Source: an uncultured Lachnospiraceae bacterium
Lineage (GTDB): Bacteria > Bacillota > Clostridia > Lachnospirales > Lachnospiraceae
DNA length: 64,000 nt
Reading direction: 5' to 3'
Assembly: GCA_947650005.1 (NCBI GenBank)
Contig: CANSTU010000001.1
Span: 62,001 to 126,000 of the forward strand
The notes beneath the pieces were generated by a model. It did no database searches. It saw only the letters and a list, made by a program, of their open reading frames with translations, and was not told where the DNA came from. The position numbers were made by a program, and so were the translations under genes. Shown here piece after piece: positions 19,187 to 29,576 of the stretch (position 1 is its first letter; each line of letters begins with the position of its first letter).

Positions 19187-20740
19187 TCAACAGCGTCTCT
19201 TTCTACTCATCCCAGCCACCTGCCATCCTGCACAGACCGCCATTCCGATAACCATTCCCCAAATAGCTGCACTCACTTTCCCCCGAATACGTTCCATGGT
19301 GAGAATCATACCTTCCAGCTCGTAAACATCCTCTCCAGGACTCATGTCTCCTAAAAAAAGGCTGTTCTGTTCATCCCAATCCTGCCCTTCTTCCACTGTA
19401 AAAAAATCTCCGAAACGTTCCGCCATCCCCCTATTCACATAAACCTGCTCCGTCTCTCTCCAAAATATTTCAAAGAAGATCAGAAAAATGCCAGCCATAA
19501 GCACTCCACAAACTACACATTGTTTCCAAGCCAACCTTTTTCCCTTCTCCCAAATACAAACTCTCTTCCTAGAAATAGCCGGAATCTGTATGGAATCTAT
19601 CCCTCTGGCCAGGAAACGCATCTTTCTATTCCAAATGTTCTCCCTGCCTCTGTCCATCAGATCATTATATACGTAATCCCCCACAAGGAAAAGGGAAATA
19701 TTCTTAAAAGACAGATTAAACAGAAACTGTTCTGTCACCCCAGCTAAAGAGGTGCTTAAAAAGATCCCAGCCTCATTTAATCTTCCATTTTTAATTTCCC
19801 TGTGAATTGCCAGCAAATAGATGCTTACCAGTAGTACAAACGCCACAATCCCATAATACATAAGCAGATATGCAAAAGAACTGTCCAACGTCAAATGCGC
19901 CTCCGTCTCATATGTGGTATCCGTCCCAAACCAAGAAACCTGAAACTCATGAAAATAAAAATATACCAACTCAAACCGCGTGGAAAGAAGCTTATTAAAC
20001 AATTGAAAGAGCCTTCCCTTAATCACCAACGGCCCCAGAATGGGGAAAACTATACAAAACGGCGCTACGCATTGCAGCAAAATTTTCTCCAAACCGGAAG
20101 GCCTCTTGCGCACATCAAAATAAAGATTCAGACATAGATGAAACATGACGATGATCACCCCGGTATAACTCATAGAGTACAGAAAAATGTACAGGTTCCC
20201 CAAAAACAGAAGCCCGCACGCCGCCCATAACTTTTTCCCCTGCATCGGAAAAACATATAGAAGCAGCAGCACGATCACAAAATAGGTAACATGCAGCACG
20301 TTCGGATGGGTATATCCCAGCGAATACCGGATGATTGGCCCCAGGCCCAGTCTGGCATGCACCACCACCACACCGTCCCCAAAACCCAGAACGCCACGCA
20401 GAATGGAAAACAGGAAAGTCGATCCCCAAATGGCCAACGCCACCCTCATTACCCGGCGAATAGGGATATTTTTCATTCCGATTACCATACAGACCGCCGC
20501 CAGGGCAGCCGTTTCCCCGGAACTTCTCCAGATGGCCGCCGTCATCAAAAGAAGAGCCACATTCAGGCACCATTCCTTCAGCTTATAATCGGTCAGCAGC
20601 ATCTTAAAAAGAAAGCACAGATAGGCGGCTGCTATGCAGACTGTAAAAGGCTTCTGTCCTTCTGTCCATCCGATTCCCTTCGCTCCCATGGTTAAGATCA
20701 GGAAAAGGTAATATAAGATTTCCCCTTTTGTCACTGTCAT
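19187..20740 (-). CDS. O-antigen polymerase/Wzy-like membrane protein
   Basis: TM-rich; 'RYSLGYTHPNVLHVTYFVIVLLLLYVF'. Confidence 0.6.
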   Translation of the reverse strand: MTVTKGEILYYLFLILTMGAKGIGWTEGQKPFTVCIAAAYLCFLFKMLLTDYKLKEWCLNVALLLMTAAIWRSSGETAALAAVCMVIGMKNIPIRRVMRVALAIWGSTFLFSILRGVLGFGDGVVVVHARLGLGPIIRYSLGYTHPNVLHVTYFVIVLLLLYVFPMQGKKLWAACGLLFLGNLYIFLYSMSYTGVIIVMFHLCLNLYFDVRKRPSGLEKILLQCVAPFCIVFPILGPLVIKGRLFQLFNKLLSTRFELVYFYFHEFQVSWFGTDTTYETEAHLTLDSSFAYLLMYYGIVAFVLLVSIYLLAIHREIKNGRLNEAGIFLSTSLAGVTEQFLFNLSFKNISLFLVGDYVYNDLMDRGRENIWNRKMRFLARGIDSIQIPAISRKRVCIWEKGKRLAWKQCVVCGVLMAGIFLIFFEIFWRETEQVYVNRGMAERFGDFFTVEEGQDWDEQNSLFLGDMSPGEDVYELEGMILTMERIRGKVSAAIWGMVIGMAVCAGWQVAGMSRKRRC

Positions 20741-20741
20741 T

Positions 20742-23045
20742 TTACATTTCCCTTTCCCGTCTTCTCTCCTTCAAGATTCCCGCTTTCTTCCCTGCCACTA
20801 ATATAATCCAAAGCAGGAAAAAAAGAGACACCGCTTCACACACTCTCCAATACCAAGGCTCCACAAATCTTATCGTAATGCTACCCTTATAGGCTCCGGG
20901 AACTTCCATTCGGATTCGTCCAGAGGTTCCGATATTGAGATCTATCCTGATTCCTTCCTCCCCCTCTGCCCTGTAACCTCGGTAAAAAAGAAGCGGGATT
21001 TCTACCTCCGCCACATCATCTGTTAAATTAAACAGTTTAACTCTGATCCCCTTTCCTGTCCTTTGCCAATCCTCCACCATAATCTGGCTAGCATCAAAGG
21101 TTAACTGTCCCACATAATCTTCTACGTTACTTTTCTGTGGAAGATATTCCCCGCCTTCAATCTCATCGCCAGACAAATTCCCTCCTTGATAGATACGCAT
21201 AGGCCGCATTTCTAGGAGAATCGAACTCTCAAAGCTTATCCCCTGCCATAACGCAATGCAAATAAGGATACCAGCCATGAACTTTCTTTGCTTTTCTGAC
21301 GAATTCTGCAGAACCAGGCAAGCCATCCAGGTCAGAAATATCCCAGCCATAGCCAGAAAACGCCATGGATATTGCAAACTTCCTTCAAGATATTGAAGGA
21401 TCGGTAAGATCTTGGCCAGAGTAGACCAAGGAATCAGATAAGTGGTCAGCAATAGGCTCATCAGGCAGAATAAAAAGCAGAGTCTTCCTCCCTCTCTATC
21501 CTCCGATCCACCGTTTTGTACCTCTTTGCCTCGAGGCATGAGGAACCAAACGCCCAGAGGCAATAACGAAGCCAGGCCAGGGGTCTGAGGCATTTCCTCC
21601 ACCACCCCTGTATGATGCGCTAGTGACAGAGCCGTCGTCTTATAGGTATTCATGAACAATTGAGCCACAAAGGAAGCACGTTCATCAAGACGAAACATGG
21701 TATATCCGTCCGTGTTATTGATCACGAGCATGCTGTTTTTCATATAATCAAGAAAAGGAACTAACGACCACAGGCACAAAGTCACAATTACCGCTGAAGC
21801 CTTTGCCAAAACCACAAATGTCTGCTTACGAAATGTCCTTTTCCAGCAAATCACGCACAACAGGATCACAAACAAAGCAATCATTTCGCAAGAGATCATG
21901 TGGCAGTGGTAAATGCTGGCACAGCCCAGTGCAATGACACGCCAGCTTTTCTGATGAGACTGTGACCCTTCCGGTTCTGTATAAGCCATCCAAAATCCAT
22001 ACAGCACCAGCGGTAAGAACACCATCGCTGTATATTCCCCAACGGCTGCACGGCTGTAAATACAGGTCAGCCTGTAAATATTCATCGTATATACACAGGC
22101 GCATACCAGCCCGATCTTTTTACTCTTACCCATCCTGGAAAAGCAATACCAAGCCAAAAAGGCGGTAGCCGTGTTCACCGTAACCACATACAGACGATAA
22201 ACCGTCTGCAGGGAAACACCAAATATCCGCAGCAGGGCCGAGGGATAGAGAAACAAGTCTCCGTAAAAGACAGAAACCGCATAACCGTGTCCATTCAGCC
22301 AGCCGGGTTGTATTTTTACCGGAAACATTCCATTTATGAGGCCTTCTTTTAATCCCTCTATGCGCATTAGATGAAAAGGAATATCATGGGCATCCCTTGG
22401 AAGATAATCCACCATCAAAGGCAGGCTTCCGATAAAAATAAGCAGAAGAAGGGCCTTCAGACAGAACCGATTCTCTCGATCCTGCAGGAGCCGATTCCGA
22501 TATAGGAATATGGCAATAAGCGAGTCGAACAGCAGCGCAAAGACGGCCAAGCTGAACAGATGGTTTCTCATAGCATAGGGAGAATCTTCTATTACCACCT
22601 CCCGGATAAGAAGATAGCTTCCTTCCCATGTCTCGCCCTGCAGCCTTCCGAAAACATACATTGGCCGGTCTGCATATCCTACCTTAAAGTCGCAGACCGA
22701 ACTTCCCTTTTCGGAGGCAGAGATGTCGCCACTCACCTCATAGTCATGCCTGCTGTCTGTATAACACACCCCCAGCATTCCCATCCCCGCAAAATCATAG
22801 CTGATGCGCACGGTATACATTCCCCTAGGCAAGGTGAATTCTGGAGTTATAATCCGGCCAACACTAAAGGACTCGTCCACGTAGAATCCCGCTTCCCCAT
22901 TTTCGTACAACAAATCTTCCTGAGAAAAGCTAAGGTTTATGGGTTCTCTATGCATAAAATGGAAAGCAGAAACGACAAGCACCAGAATCTCCGCCACAAT
23001 AATGATAAGCCAGCCCCTCCAGCCCGATTTTACCCACTTAAGCAT
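20742..23045 (-). CDS. Large membrane protein, YfhO/PTPS-related-like
   Basis: 'LPRDAHDIPFHLMRIEGLKEGLINGMFPVKIQPGWLNGHGYAVSVFYGDLFLYPSALLRIFG'; multiple TMs and a C-terminal soluble domain. Confidence 0.6.
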   Translation of the reverse strand: MLKWVKSGWRGWLIIIVAEILVLVVSAFHFMHREPINLSFSQEDLLYENGEAGFYVDESFSVGRIITPEFTLPRGMYTVRISYDFAGMGMLGVCYTDSRHDYEVSGDISASEKGSSVCDFKVGYADRPMYVFGRLQGETWEGSYLLIREVVIEDSPYAMRNHLFSLAVFALLFDSLIAIFLYRNRLLQDRENRFCLKALLLLIFIGSLPLMVDYLPRDAHDIPFHLMRIEGLKEGLINGMFPVKIQPGWLNGHGYAVSVFYGDLFLYPSALLRIFGVSLQTVYRLYVVTVNTATAFLAWYCFSRMGKSKKIGLVCACVYTMNIYRLTCIYSRAAVGEYTAMVFLPLVLYGFWMAYTEPEGSQSHQKSWRVIALGCASIYHCHMISCEMIALFVILLCVICWKRTFRKQTFVVLAKASAVIVTLCLWSLVPFLDYMKNSMLVINNTDGYTMFRLDERASFVAQLFMNTYKTTALSLAHHTGVVEEMPQTPGLASLLPLGVWFLMPRGKEVQNGGSEDREGGRLCFLFCLMSLLLTTYLIPWSTLAKILPILQYLEGSLQYPWRFLAMAGIFLTWMACLVLQNSSEKQRKFMAGILICIALWQGISFESSILLEMRPMRIYQGGNLSGDEIEGGEYLPQKSNVEDYVGQLTFDASQIMVEDWQRTGKGIRVKLFNLTDDVAEVEIPLLFYRGYRAEGEEGIRIDLNIGTSGRIRMEVPGAYKGSITIRFVEPWYWRVCEAVSLFFLLWIILVAGKKAGILKERRREREM

Positions 23046-24246
23046 CCCGATAAACCTCCAAGAGTTTCCCGCAGTATTCTTTCACAGAATCAAAACGTTC
23101 CTGCGCTCGTTCACATCCCTGCGCATATCTTTCACATAACTTTATATCATTCCAAAGCTTTCCAATCTTTTCCGCCAGCTCCTCCCCGTCGCCTGCCCGG
23201 AACAGTTCCCCACTGTTCCCACTGTCTATCAGTTCCCTGGTTCCCCCAAGATCGGAGGCCAATACCGGCGTCCCGCAAATCTGACTTTCCATCACGCTGA
23301 AAGGGCAGTTCTCATACCACTCCGAAGGAAATACGCTGAAAGCCGCACCGGAAATCACCTGCGCCAGTTCTTCTCCCGACAAGAAACCTCTGTTCGTTAT
23401 ATTCCCCACCGCCTCCACTTCGCACTCCAAGGGGCCTCCTCCTGCAAAGACGAAGGGAATATCCGAAAGCCTTCGGCACACCTCAAGAAGCGTACCGACT
23501 CCCTTTTCCCGGCAATACCTCCCGAAATACAGCACATAGCCGCCCTTTTGCCCTTGATAGCCAGACGGCCTGTCCACAAAGTTATGCATCACCACCAGTC
23601 TGTCCGTCAGATCCGGGGATGCAGAGAGCCTTTCAGCCATGAACTGACTGGGACATATGATGCAGTCCAGCTTTCGGTACGTATGAAGGCCGCGATACAG
23701 ACACCCTTCCAGACTTCCCAGCACACTTTTTATCAAAGACCCATGGATACATCTTCCCCCAATGCAGGCCAGCGCGCTCCCCTTGACACATCTGTCGCAC
23801 AATTCATATTCCAAGGGCCGCAGAAGGAGATGATTGGGACAAACCAGTTGATAGTCATGGGCTGTATAGATAATCCGCACCCTTTTTCTTCGCTTTCTCT
23901 CAAAACGCCTTATTTCATATATCACAGAAGGAGTCAGCTGAAAATTGAAATTGTTCAGATGCACCACATCAGGCTCAAAATCCTCCAGGACAGGGCGTAT
24001 CTTCCTTCTCGCCTCCAAGGAATAAATGATCCGGAAGGGATAGAGTAGTTTTCCCGCGCCTTTCCCATGGAAATCCATATCGGAGGTATAGCTTTCGGCC
24101 CGGTTTCCCACGATCCTTCCCGCATGTTCCATGCCGAAATACTGAACCTCATGTCCCATTTTTACCAGCTCTTCCCCTGTCCGAAAAATATAGGTCTCTG
24201 AGCCGCCGTTGGGATAAAGGAATTTATTGACCATCAATATTTTCAT
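23038..24246 (-). CDS. GT4 family glycosyltransferase
   Basis: 'MKILMVNKFLYPNGGSETYIF', 'VLYFGRYCREKGVGTLLEV', 'VFPSEWYENCPFSVMESQICGTPVLASDLGG'. Confidence 0.9.
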   Translation of the reverse strand: MKILMVNKFLYPNGGSETYIFRTGEELVKMGHEVQYFGMEHAGRIVGNRAESYTSDMDFHGKGAGKLLYPFRIIYSLEARRKIRPVLEDFEPDVVHLNNFNFQLTPSVIYEIRRFERKRRKRVRIIYTAHDYQLVCPNHLLLRPLEYELCDRCVKGSALACIGGRCIHGSLIKSVLGSLEGCLYRGLHTYRKLDCIICPSQFMAERLSASPDLTDRLVVMHNFVDRPSGYQGQKGGYVLYFGRYCREKGVGTLLEVCRRLSDIPFVFAGGGPLECEVEAVGNITNRGFLSGEELAQVISGAAFSVFPSEWYENCPFSVMESQICGTPVLASDLGGTRELIDSGNSGELFRAGDGEELAEKIGKLWNDIKLCERYAQGCERAQERFDSVKEYCGKLLEVYRDA

Positions 24247-24252
24247 TTGCCG

Positions 24253-26250
24253 TTAATCTCGCTTCCCCCGGTATAGCTTCAGCGTCTGCTTCGTCACATC
24301 ATCCCAGTTATATTTTCTGCAGATATACTCCGCGCTGTTATCCTGATAGGCATTTCTCTTGGCTGGATCGCGCACCAACTCTTCCAGCGCCCTCCGGAGA
24401 TCCTCCACGTTTCCCTTTTCAAAGACAGCTGCATAATCCTGTGTCACCTCGGTATTTTCCCGGATATCGCTGACCACGCAGCAGTTTCCATAGCTCATGG
24501 CCTCCAGAAGGCAGACAGCCATACCTTCCACGTCGCTGGGAAGGATGAAAAGATAGGCATTGGAATACAGCTCTTCCAGCACCTGTCCATCCACAAAACC
24601 GGTCATCAGGATCCGTTCGTCCGTGGCGGCCATGCGCTCCACCAGCTCCATGTATTCCTGAGAGTTACTGTTCCCCCCTGCAATCACCAGCCTTTTCGAG
24701 GTTTCCATCCCCTTAAACGCCTCGATCATATAGTGAATGCCTTTTTCCGGAACAATTCTTGCCACGAACAGCAGATAACCGTCCTTTTCCAACCCGTAGC
24801 GTCTTGTAATCTCCTGCGCAGGGCGCTTCTGCGGCCTGGAAATCCCGTTGGGAATGAAAATCGTCTTTCTTCCGTACTGCTCCAGGAAATATTTTCCCAT
24901 GTTGTCTGAAAGCACGATCAAATCATCCGCGTACCTGGCGGCCATCTTTTCACCCGTTTTGAGCACCAGAGAGGCAAAGTTCCCCCATTTAGAGCGCTGC
25001 CAATCCAGCCCATGAATAGTGGCCACGGTCCGGATACCCAGCAATTTCGGAAGCCAAATCATCACGCAGGGCCCCTCCGCATGAAAATGGATTACATCAT
25101 AGCGGCCAAATACCGCCCGAAGCACAGCCAGGACCGAATAGACGATGGCGTTCAGCTTTCCGTTGCGAAACGTGGGAACGGTGATCAGACGGATCCCGTT
25201 ATAGCTTTTCCCCTTATACTGCTTATATTTTTTTCCCGCCGTATGCCTTCCGTAGCGATTGTAGGCATCTACCCTGCATCCCAGCTTCACCAGACGGGTG
25301 GACAGCTCGTCCACCACGATCTCCACGCCTCCCTCCCGGGAAGGGATTCGTTTATGTCCGATCATCGCTATTTTCATCGGACGATCCTGCCTTTTCCCGG
25401 AAATTGCCCTGTGCCGTACCTTATCTTTTGCAGATGCATCTTTGCCATCTTTCCTCTCCGTGCTCTCTGCCGCTCTCCTGTTTCCGGCATCAATTCCCTT
25501 TTTCCCCTTCAACCGTTCTCTGAACAAATGGAACAGAAAGGCAAAATTGGTATCCAGGTAGCGTGGAAACAGCCGCTTTGGATCCTGCCCGATCCGAAAA
25601 AGCCATTCCATGCATGACTCCTGCATCCAGGCCGGCGCACGCTTCACCGTACCCGCATGGAAATCAAAACCGGCTCCCACCCCCAGCATAATCCCGCAGA
25701 CCTTCCCATCGTGGGCCGCCATCCACCGCTCCTGTTTGGGAGCACCCAGTCCGACCCAAATAAAGTCCGGCCTGGCTTCATTGATCCGCCTCACATCCTC
25801 CGCATCTTCCTCCGGCGTTAAGGAACGAAACGGGGGCGAATACATCCCAGCGATCTCAAGGCGCGGGAATCTTTCCATCAGGCTTCTCCGTAAAGCCTCC
25901 AGGGTTTCCGGCCTGCTTCCGTAGAAATAATGGCGGAATCCTTCCTGCTGCGAAATACGGAAAATCTCCGGCATCAGATCCGGTCCCGGAACCCTTCCGG
26001 CTTCCCCATGCCCGCCCCAACGCTGTACGATGGAAAGCGGCTTTCCGTCCGGTAGGTTCCTTGCCGCCCCGTTCTGTATCTTCCGATACCCCGGATCCCG
26101 ATAGGCCATCACCGTGGTATGCACATTCGACACACAAATGTAATGCCCGCGCAGTTCTTCCAGGTTTTCCCGCAGATCCTCGACCGTAGCGTCCATATCC
26201 GTCACATTGATTTTGGTTCCCAGGATGCTGTGGTATTTTATCTTTGCCAT
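24253..26250 (-). CDS. Bifunctional WecG/TagA/CpsF (GT26) - GT4 fusion
   Basis: N-terminus 'NVTDMDATVEDL...PDGKPLSIVQRWGG...DFIWVGLGAPKQERWMAAH'; C-terminus 'MKIAMIGHKRIPSREGGVEIVVDELSTRL...GYLLFVARIVPEKGIHYMIEAFKG...SDVEGMAVCLLEAMSYGNC'. Confidence 0.88.
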   Translation of the reverse strand: MAKIKYHSILGTKINVTDMDATVEDLRENLEELRGHYICVSNVHTTVMAYRDPGYRKIQNGAARNLPDGKPLSIVQRWGGHGEAGRVPGPDLMPEIFRISQQEGFRHYFYGSRPETLEALRRSLMERFPRLEIAGMYSPPFRSLTPEEDAEDVRRINEARPDFIWVGLGAPKQERWMAAHDGKVCGIMLGVGAGFDFHAGTVKRAPAWMQESCMEWLFRIGQDPKRLFPRYLDTNFAFLFHLFRERLKGKKGIDAGNRRAAESTERKDGKDASAKDKVRHRAISGKRQDRPMKIAMIGHKRIPSREGGVEIVVDELSTRLVKLGCRVDAYNRYGRHTAGKKYKQYKGKSYNGIRLITVPTFRNGKLNAIVYSVLAVLRAVFGRYDVIHFHAEGPCVMIWLPKLLGIRTVATIHGLDWQRSKWGNFASLVLKTGEKMAARYADDLIVLSDNMGKYFLEQYGRKTIFIPNGISRPQKRPAQEITRRYGLEKDGYLLFVARIVPEKGIHYMIEAFKGMETSKRLVIAGGNSNSQEYMELVERMAATDERILMTGFVDGQVLEELYSNAYLFILPSDVEGMAVCLLEAMSYGNCCVVSDIRENTEVTQDYAAVFEKGNVEDLRRALEELVRDPAKRNAYQDNSAEYICRKYNWDDVTKQTLKLYRGKRD

Positions 26251-26252
26251 TT

Positions 26253-26275
26253 ATCCTCTCATTCTGCCGCCCCGA
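26253..26275 (-). promoter_or_regulatory. C-type RBS-hairpin leader
   Basis: Minus strand GCCGCTCGGGGCGGCAGAATGAGAGGATAA-ATG. Confidence 0.5.
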
Positions 26276-26293
26276 GCGGCTTTCAGGTTTGAT

Positions 26294-27814
26294 TCAGCGA
26301 ATTCCCTTTTTCAGATGGCTGTATAAATATCTGCATTCGCTTCCCCTGCCGAATGCCAGCAGGAAAATTCCGTTATATATTACAGTGATCAAAACCGCGG
26401 TCAGAATCATCCGCCACAGCGTAATATCTATCAATATAGCATTCCCCAGGAAACGGCAAATAATCAATGCCACCACAGAAACGCCGGTATAGCGGATCGT
26501 ATCATAAAAATAGTTCCCAGCCCCTCGATCAAAGCAGGCACGGTATATGATGACCGGACGAACAACATTGGCGATCAAACCGGAAACAATCGTCCCGATA
26601 TAAATCCCCAACAGCCCGATGCGCTGCACCAAAACCACGGAAACCACCAGGTTCACCGCGCCCTGGATCAGAGGCAGCCATTTATCCTGCTCAAACACGC
26701 CTGCCGCGGTTTTATAATTGGAAAGAACCACTCTCTCCCCTTTAAAATAATAATCGACGAGAATCGCCCCGATCACGTATCCGGGCAAGGCAAACCGTTC
26801 TCCATAGACCCAGGAAACCAGGGGCGTAAGCAGAATGAAAAAAGCCACCGCCGAAAACCCATAGATCCAGGAAGCGACGAACCTGTATGCCAGGAACGTT
26901 TCGTATTGCTTCTCCTTTTTTTCCGTTGCAATCAGATTCCCCAGGCTCGATATCACGGAATTGAAAATTACATTTACAAAGTTCGCAATCAGATTGATGA
27001 ACTTGTTATAATTTTCCACAAAGCCTGACATGGCCACGTTGATAAAACCCGAGATCAGGATGGAATCCGTCTGAAGCCTGGCAGCATCCCCCACCTTGTG
27101 ACAGACCAGGGCGCTTGTCTTCCTCCTGATATCAGCGGCCTCCTCGACGGTCAGTTTCCGCGTTTCTTTCTCCTTCAGATAGGGATACTTATGGTTTAAA
27201 TAGATATTTGCAAAAATTTTCTGTAACAGTTCCACCGCCGAAGCTGTCAGCAGATATAGATAGAAATTCCCTCCGCCCAAAAGCAGAGCGATCTGCAGCG
27301 TCACAGTGACTATTTTCGTAATCGTCAGAATATTTGACTGGATATAGTTCTTCTGCTCCGCGTTGGGCAGGCTGTATTTATATGCCACAAAGTAGGAACT
27401 CACCGTATTGAACAGGAAAATCAGATAAAAAAGGATCAGATCCCGTTCTCCTTCGATTCCCACCGGATCCTTGATCATATATTTCAAAAAAGGCACCAGG
27501 AGGAGCCCCACGCCGGCAACCACCAGCGCGATGACCCGGTAAGCCTTCCTATAGAACAACATGTAGGCCTTGACCGTCTCTTGATCTCCCTTTGCCACGG
27601 GAGCATACAGGCTGAAATTGATTGCTGTCCCCAGCCCCAATTCCGCCATAGATAACACTGAGAGGATACTGTTGTAGGTACTGTTCACCCCCAACAGGGT
27701 TTCCCCCAGCCGCATAATGAAAATCTTCTGTAATACGATTCCCAGAACCCCGGTTACCGCATTGCCCAGATACCCGAAGAAAATGTTCCGGGCCGCATAT
27801 CTGACTCGTCCCAT
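26294..27814 (-). CDS. Wzx-like polysaccharide flippase (MOP superfamily)
   Basis: 'NIFFGYLGNAVTGVLGIVLQKIFIMRLGETLLGVNSTYNSILSVLSMAELGLGTAINFSLYAPVAKGD'. Confidence 0.88.
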   Translation of the reverse strand: MGRVRYAARNIFFGYLGNAVTGVLGIVLQKIFIMRLGETLLGVNSTYNSILSVLSMAELGLGTAINFSLYAPVAKGDQETVKAYMLFYRKAYRVIALVVAGVGLLLVPFLKYMIKDPVGIEGERDLILFYLIFLFNTVSSYFVAYKYSLPNAEQKNYIQSNILTITKIVTVTLQIALLLGGGNFYLYLLTASAVELLQKIFANIYLNHKYPYLKEKETRKLTVEEAADIRRKTSALVCHKVGDAARLQTDSILISGFINVAMSGFVENYNKFINLIANFVNVIFNSVISSLGNLIATEKKEKQYETFLAYRFVASWIYGFSAVAFFILLTPLVSWVYGERFALPGYVIGAILVDYYFKGERVVLSNYKTAAGVFEQDKWLPLIQGAVNLVVSVVLVQRIGLLGIYIGTIVSGLIANVVRPVIIYRACFDRGAGNYFYDTIRYTGVSVVALIICRFLGNAILIDITLWRMILTAVLITVIYNGIFLLAFGRGSECRYLYSHLKKGIR

Positions 27815-28211
27815 AAATGGCCCTTCCCAAAATAAAAAAGACATAAAATGGATATATTACATTGAAAGCCCTGGACGGGCAAAGAACGTTCCACCCAAAA
27901 TTTCCCTGCATGACTCAATTATCTTACCATAAAGAGTTACTTTCTTCAACCGACTTGCGGAAAGGAGACAAGGAAATTGCCATAAGCCATCCCTTCTTGA
28001 ATAATTATGGAAAACCAGGATCCCTGCGTGCGCGGTAGCAACCCATGGAACAAACATTAATATTTTATGAATTCACTTGTTCCCAATTCCCAATTGCTAT
28101 ATACTTAATATAGTGTCCTTTTATGTTTTTGCCTCAAACGCGGATCGAATCAGCCCAGGATGGAAATAGCTGGAAGCTTCCTTAAATGCTTCATGTGAAA
28201 TCTTTGATTTC

Positions 28212-28410
28212 CCAGGAAACGAGGAGTTTCCTGAGCCTGATTTGTTTGCCTGCTAAAGCGGGCAGACGGAGGTTAACGTGAATGTCTGGATTTCCAAACA
28301 CGATTCGAATTCCTGTTAAAGCAGGCAGATTGGAGTCAGATTGAAAAATGTCTTTTCAGCCATTTTTCAACCATGAATTTATGCCTGCTGAAACAGGCAT
28401 GGAGGTTATT
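28212..28410 (+). promoter_or_regulatory. Array of three tandem RBS-hairpin leader elements
   Basis: GCCTGCTAAAGCGGGCAGACGGAGG, CCTGTTAAAGCAGGCAGATTGGAG, and GCCTGCTGAAACAGGCATGGAGGTTATT-ATG. The last is preceded by the GATTGAAAAATG...CATTTTTCAACC stem. Confidence 0.6.
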
Positions 28411-29496
28411 ATGAAAAAAAGAAAACTATGTACAATCCTATTAGCCATCTCCCTTCTATTCGGCCTATGTCTGAACGGCTGCTCCTCTCCAGAAAACGCC
28501 TCCGGGGATTCCGAGAAATCCGCCGCTGAGTATGAGGCGCAGATCCAGGAACTCCAGGCGCAGATCCGTTCTCTGGAAGAGCAATTGGCCCGCTATGAGC
28601 CCGTCTCCACCGAGCCTCCTGCGCAGGAATCCGAGATCGCCCAAGCGCCCTCTGAATCCGAATCCCCTGCCCAAACTCAGGAACAGGCCGAATCTCCTGA
28701 GGAGACGCAGGCCCAGGAGGGTGAAACGTCGACAGAAGACCATCGGAAGCAAATCGTGGTATTCGGAGACAGTATCTGGGACAGCTCCCGGGATGAATCC
28801 GGCATCGCCTATCTCGTTTCCCAGTATATGGACGCGGACGTGTATAACTGCGCCATAGGCGGCACGCGAGCAACCATGAAGCCCGGCGCTCCCACAGAGG
28901 ATTTCAAAAATTGGGATTCCACTTCCCTTTCCGGCATGGTCCATGCAGCCATCGGAGATGTAGATCCAGAACAGTTTTTGGAAGGATATGTGGCCGGCGG
29001 CGTATTCATGAATGTGGATTTCTCCAAAACCGATTACTTTATCATCTCCTATGGACTGAACGACTATTTCGCGGGAGCCGTCCTCAATGCGGACAATTCC
29101 AACAGATGGGATACCCATGGCTACGGCGGAGCGCTCCGGATGGCCATCGATCGGCTGCGCAGGAACTTCCCTAATGCCCAGATCCTGCTGATTTCTCCCA
29201 CTTACTGCCAGTTTTGGAAAGATGGGGTGATGTATACGGACAGCAACATGAAGGATTTTGGCGGGGGAACCCTCACCAACTATGTCAATGTCTGCCAGAA
29301 CGTAGCTGAAACCGAGCAGACTCTGTATATAGACGCCTATACCGTTATGGGGATCAATACCTATACTGCGCAGGACTATTTGGAAGACGGAATCCACCTT
29401 ACCGCAGCAGGACGGGAATTGTACGCCAAGGCCGTCTCAAGTTGTTTGAAGTATGGAATGCCGGGAAAAGTTTCCGGCAATTCCATCTACTATTAA
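28411..29496 (+). CDS. Lipoprotein with SGNH/GDSL hydrolase domain
   Basis: Signal/lipobox 'LLAISLLFGLCLNGCSS'; coiled linker; 'IVVFGDSIW', 'ISYGLNDYF', 'DGIHLTAAGRELYA'. Confidence 0.85.
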   Translation: MKKRKLCTILLAISLLFGLCLNGCSSPENASGDSEKSAAEYEAQIQELQAQIRSLEEQLARYEPVSTEPPAQESEIAQAPSESESPAQTQEQAESPEETQAQEGETSTEDHRKQIVVFGDSIWDSSRDESGIAYLVSQYMDADVYNCAIGGTRATMKPGAPTEDFKNWDSTSLSGMVHAAIGDVDPEQFLEGYVAGGVFMNVDFSKTDYFIISYGLNDYFAGAVLNADNSNRWDTHGYGGALRMAIDRLRRNFPNAQILLISPTYCQFWKDGVMYTDSNMKDFGGGTLTNYVNVCQNVAETEQTLYIDAYTVMGINTYTAQDYLEDGIHLTAAGRELYAKAVSSCLKYGMPGKVSGNSIYY

Positions 29497-29576
29497 ATGC
29501 AGCGAACCGTCTCAAATCGGACAAAACCGAAATCTTTCCTACATAAAAAGAACCACAGGGGGAACGTACCGTTCAT

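Noticed and set aside
28212-28413. CRISPR array
   Set aside because: The repeated units here and elsewhere are diverged hairpins ending in SD sequences, not identical direct repeats with unique spacers; no cas genes are present.
28465-29397. 310-aa minus-strand ORF antisense to the SGNH lipoprotein
   Set aside because: Antisense to a well-supported CDS with signal peptide and catalytic motifs; repetitive composition derives from the coiled linker codons.
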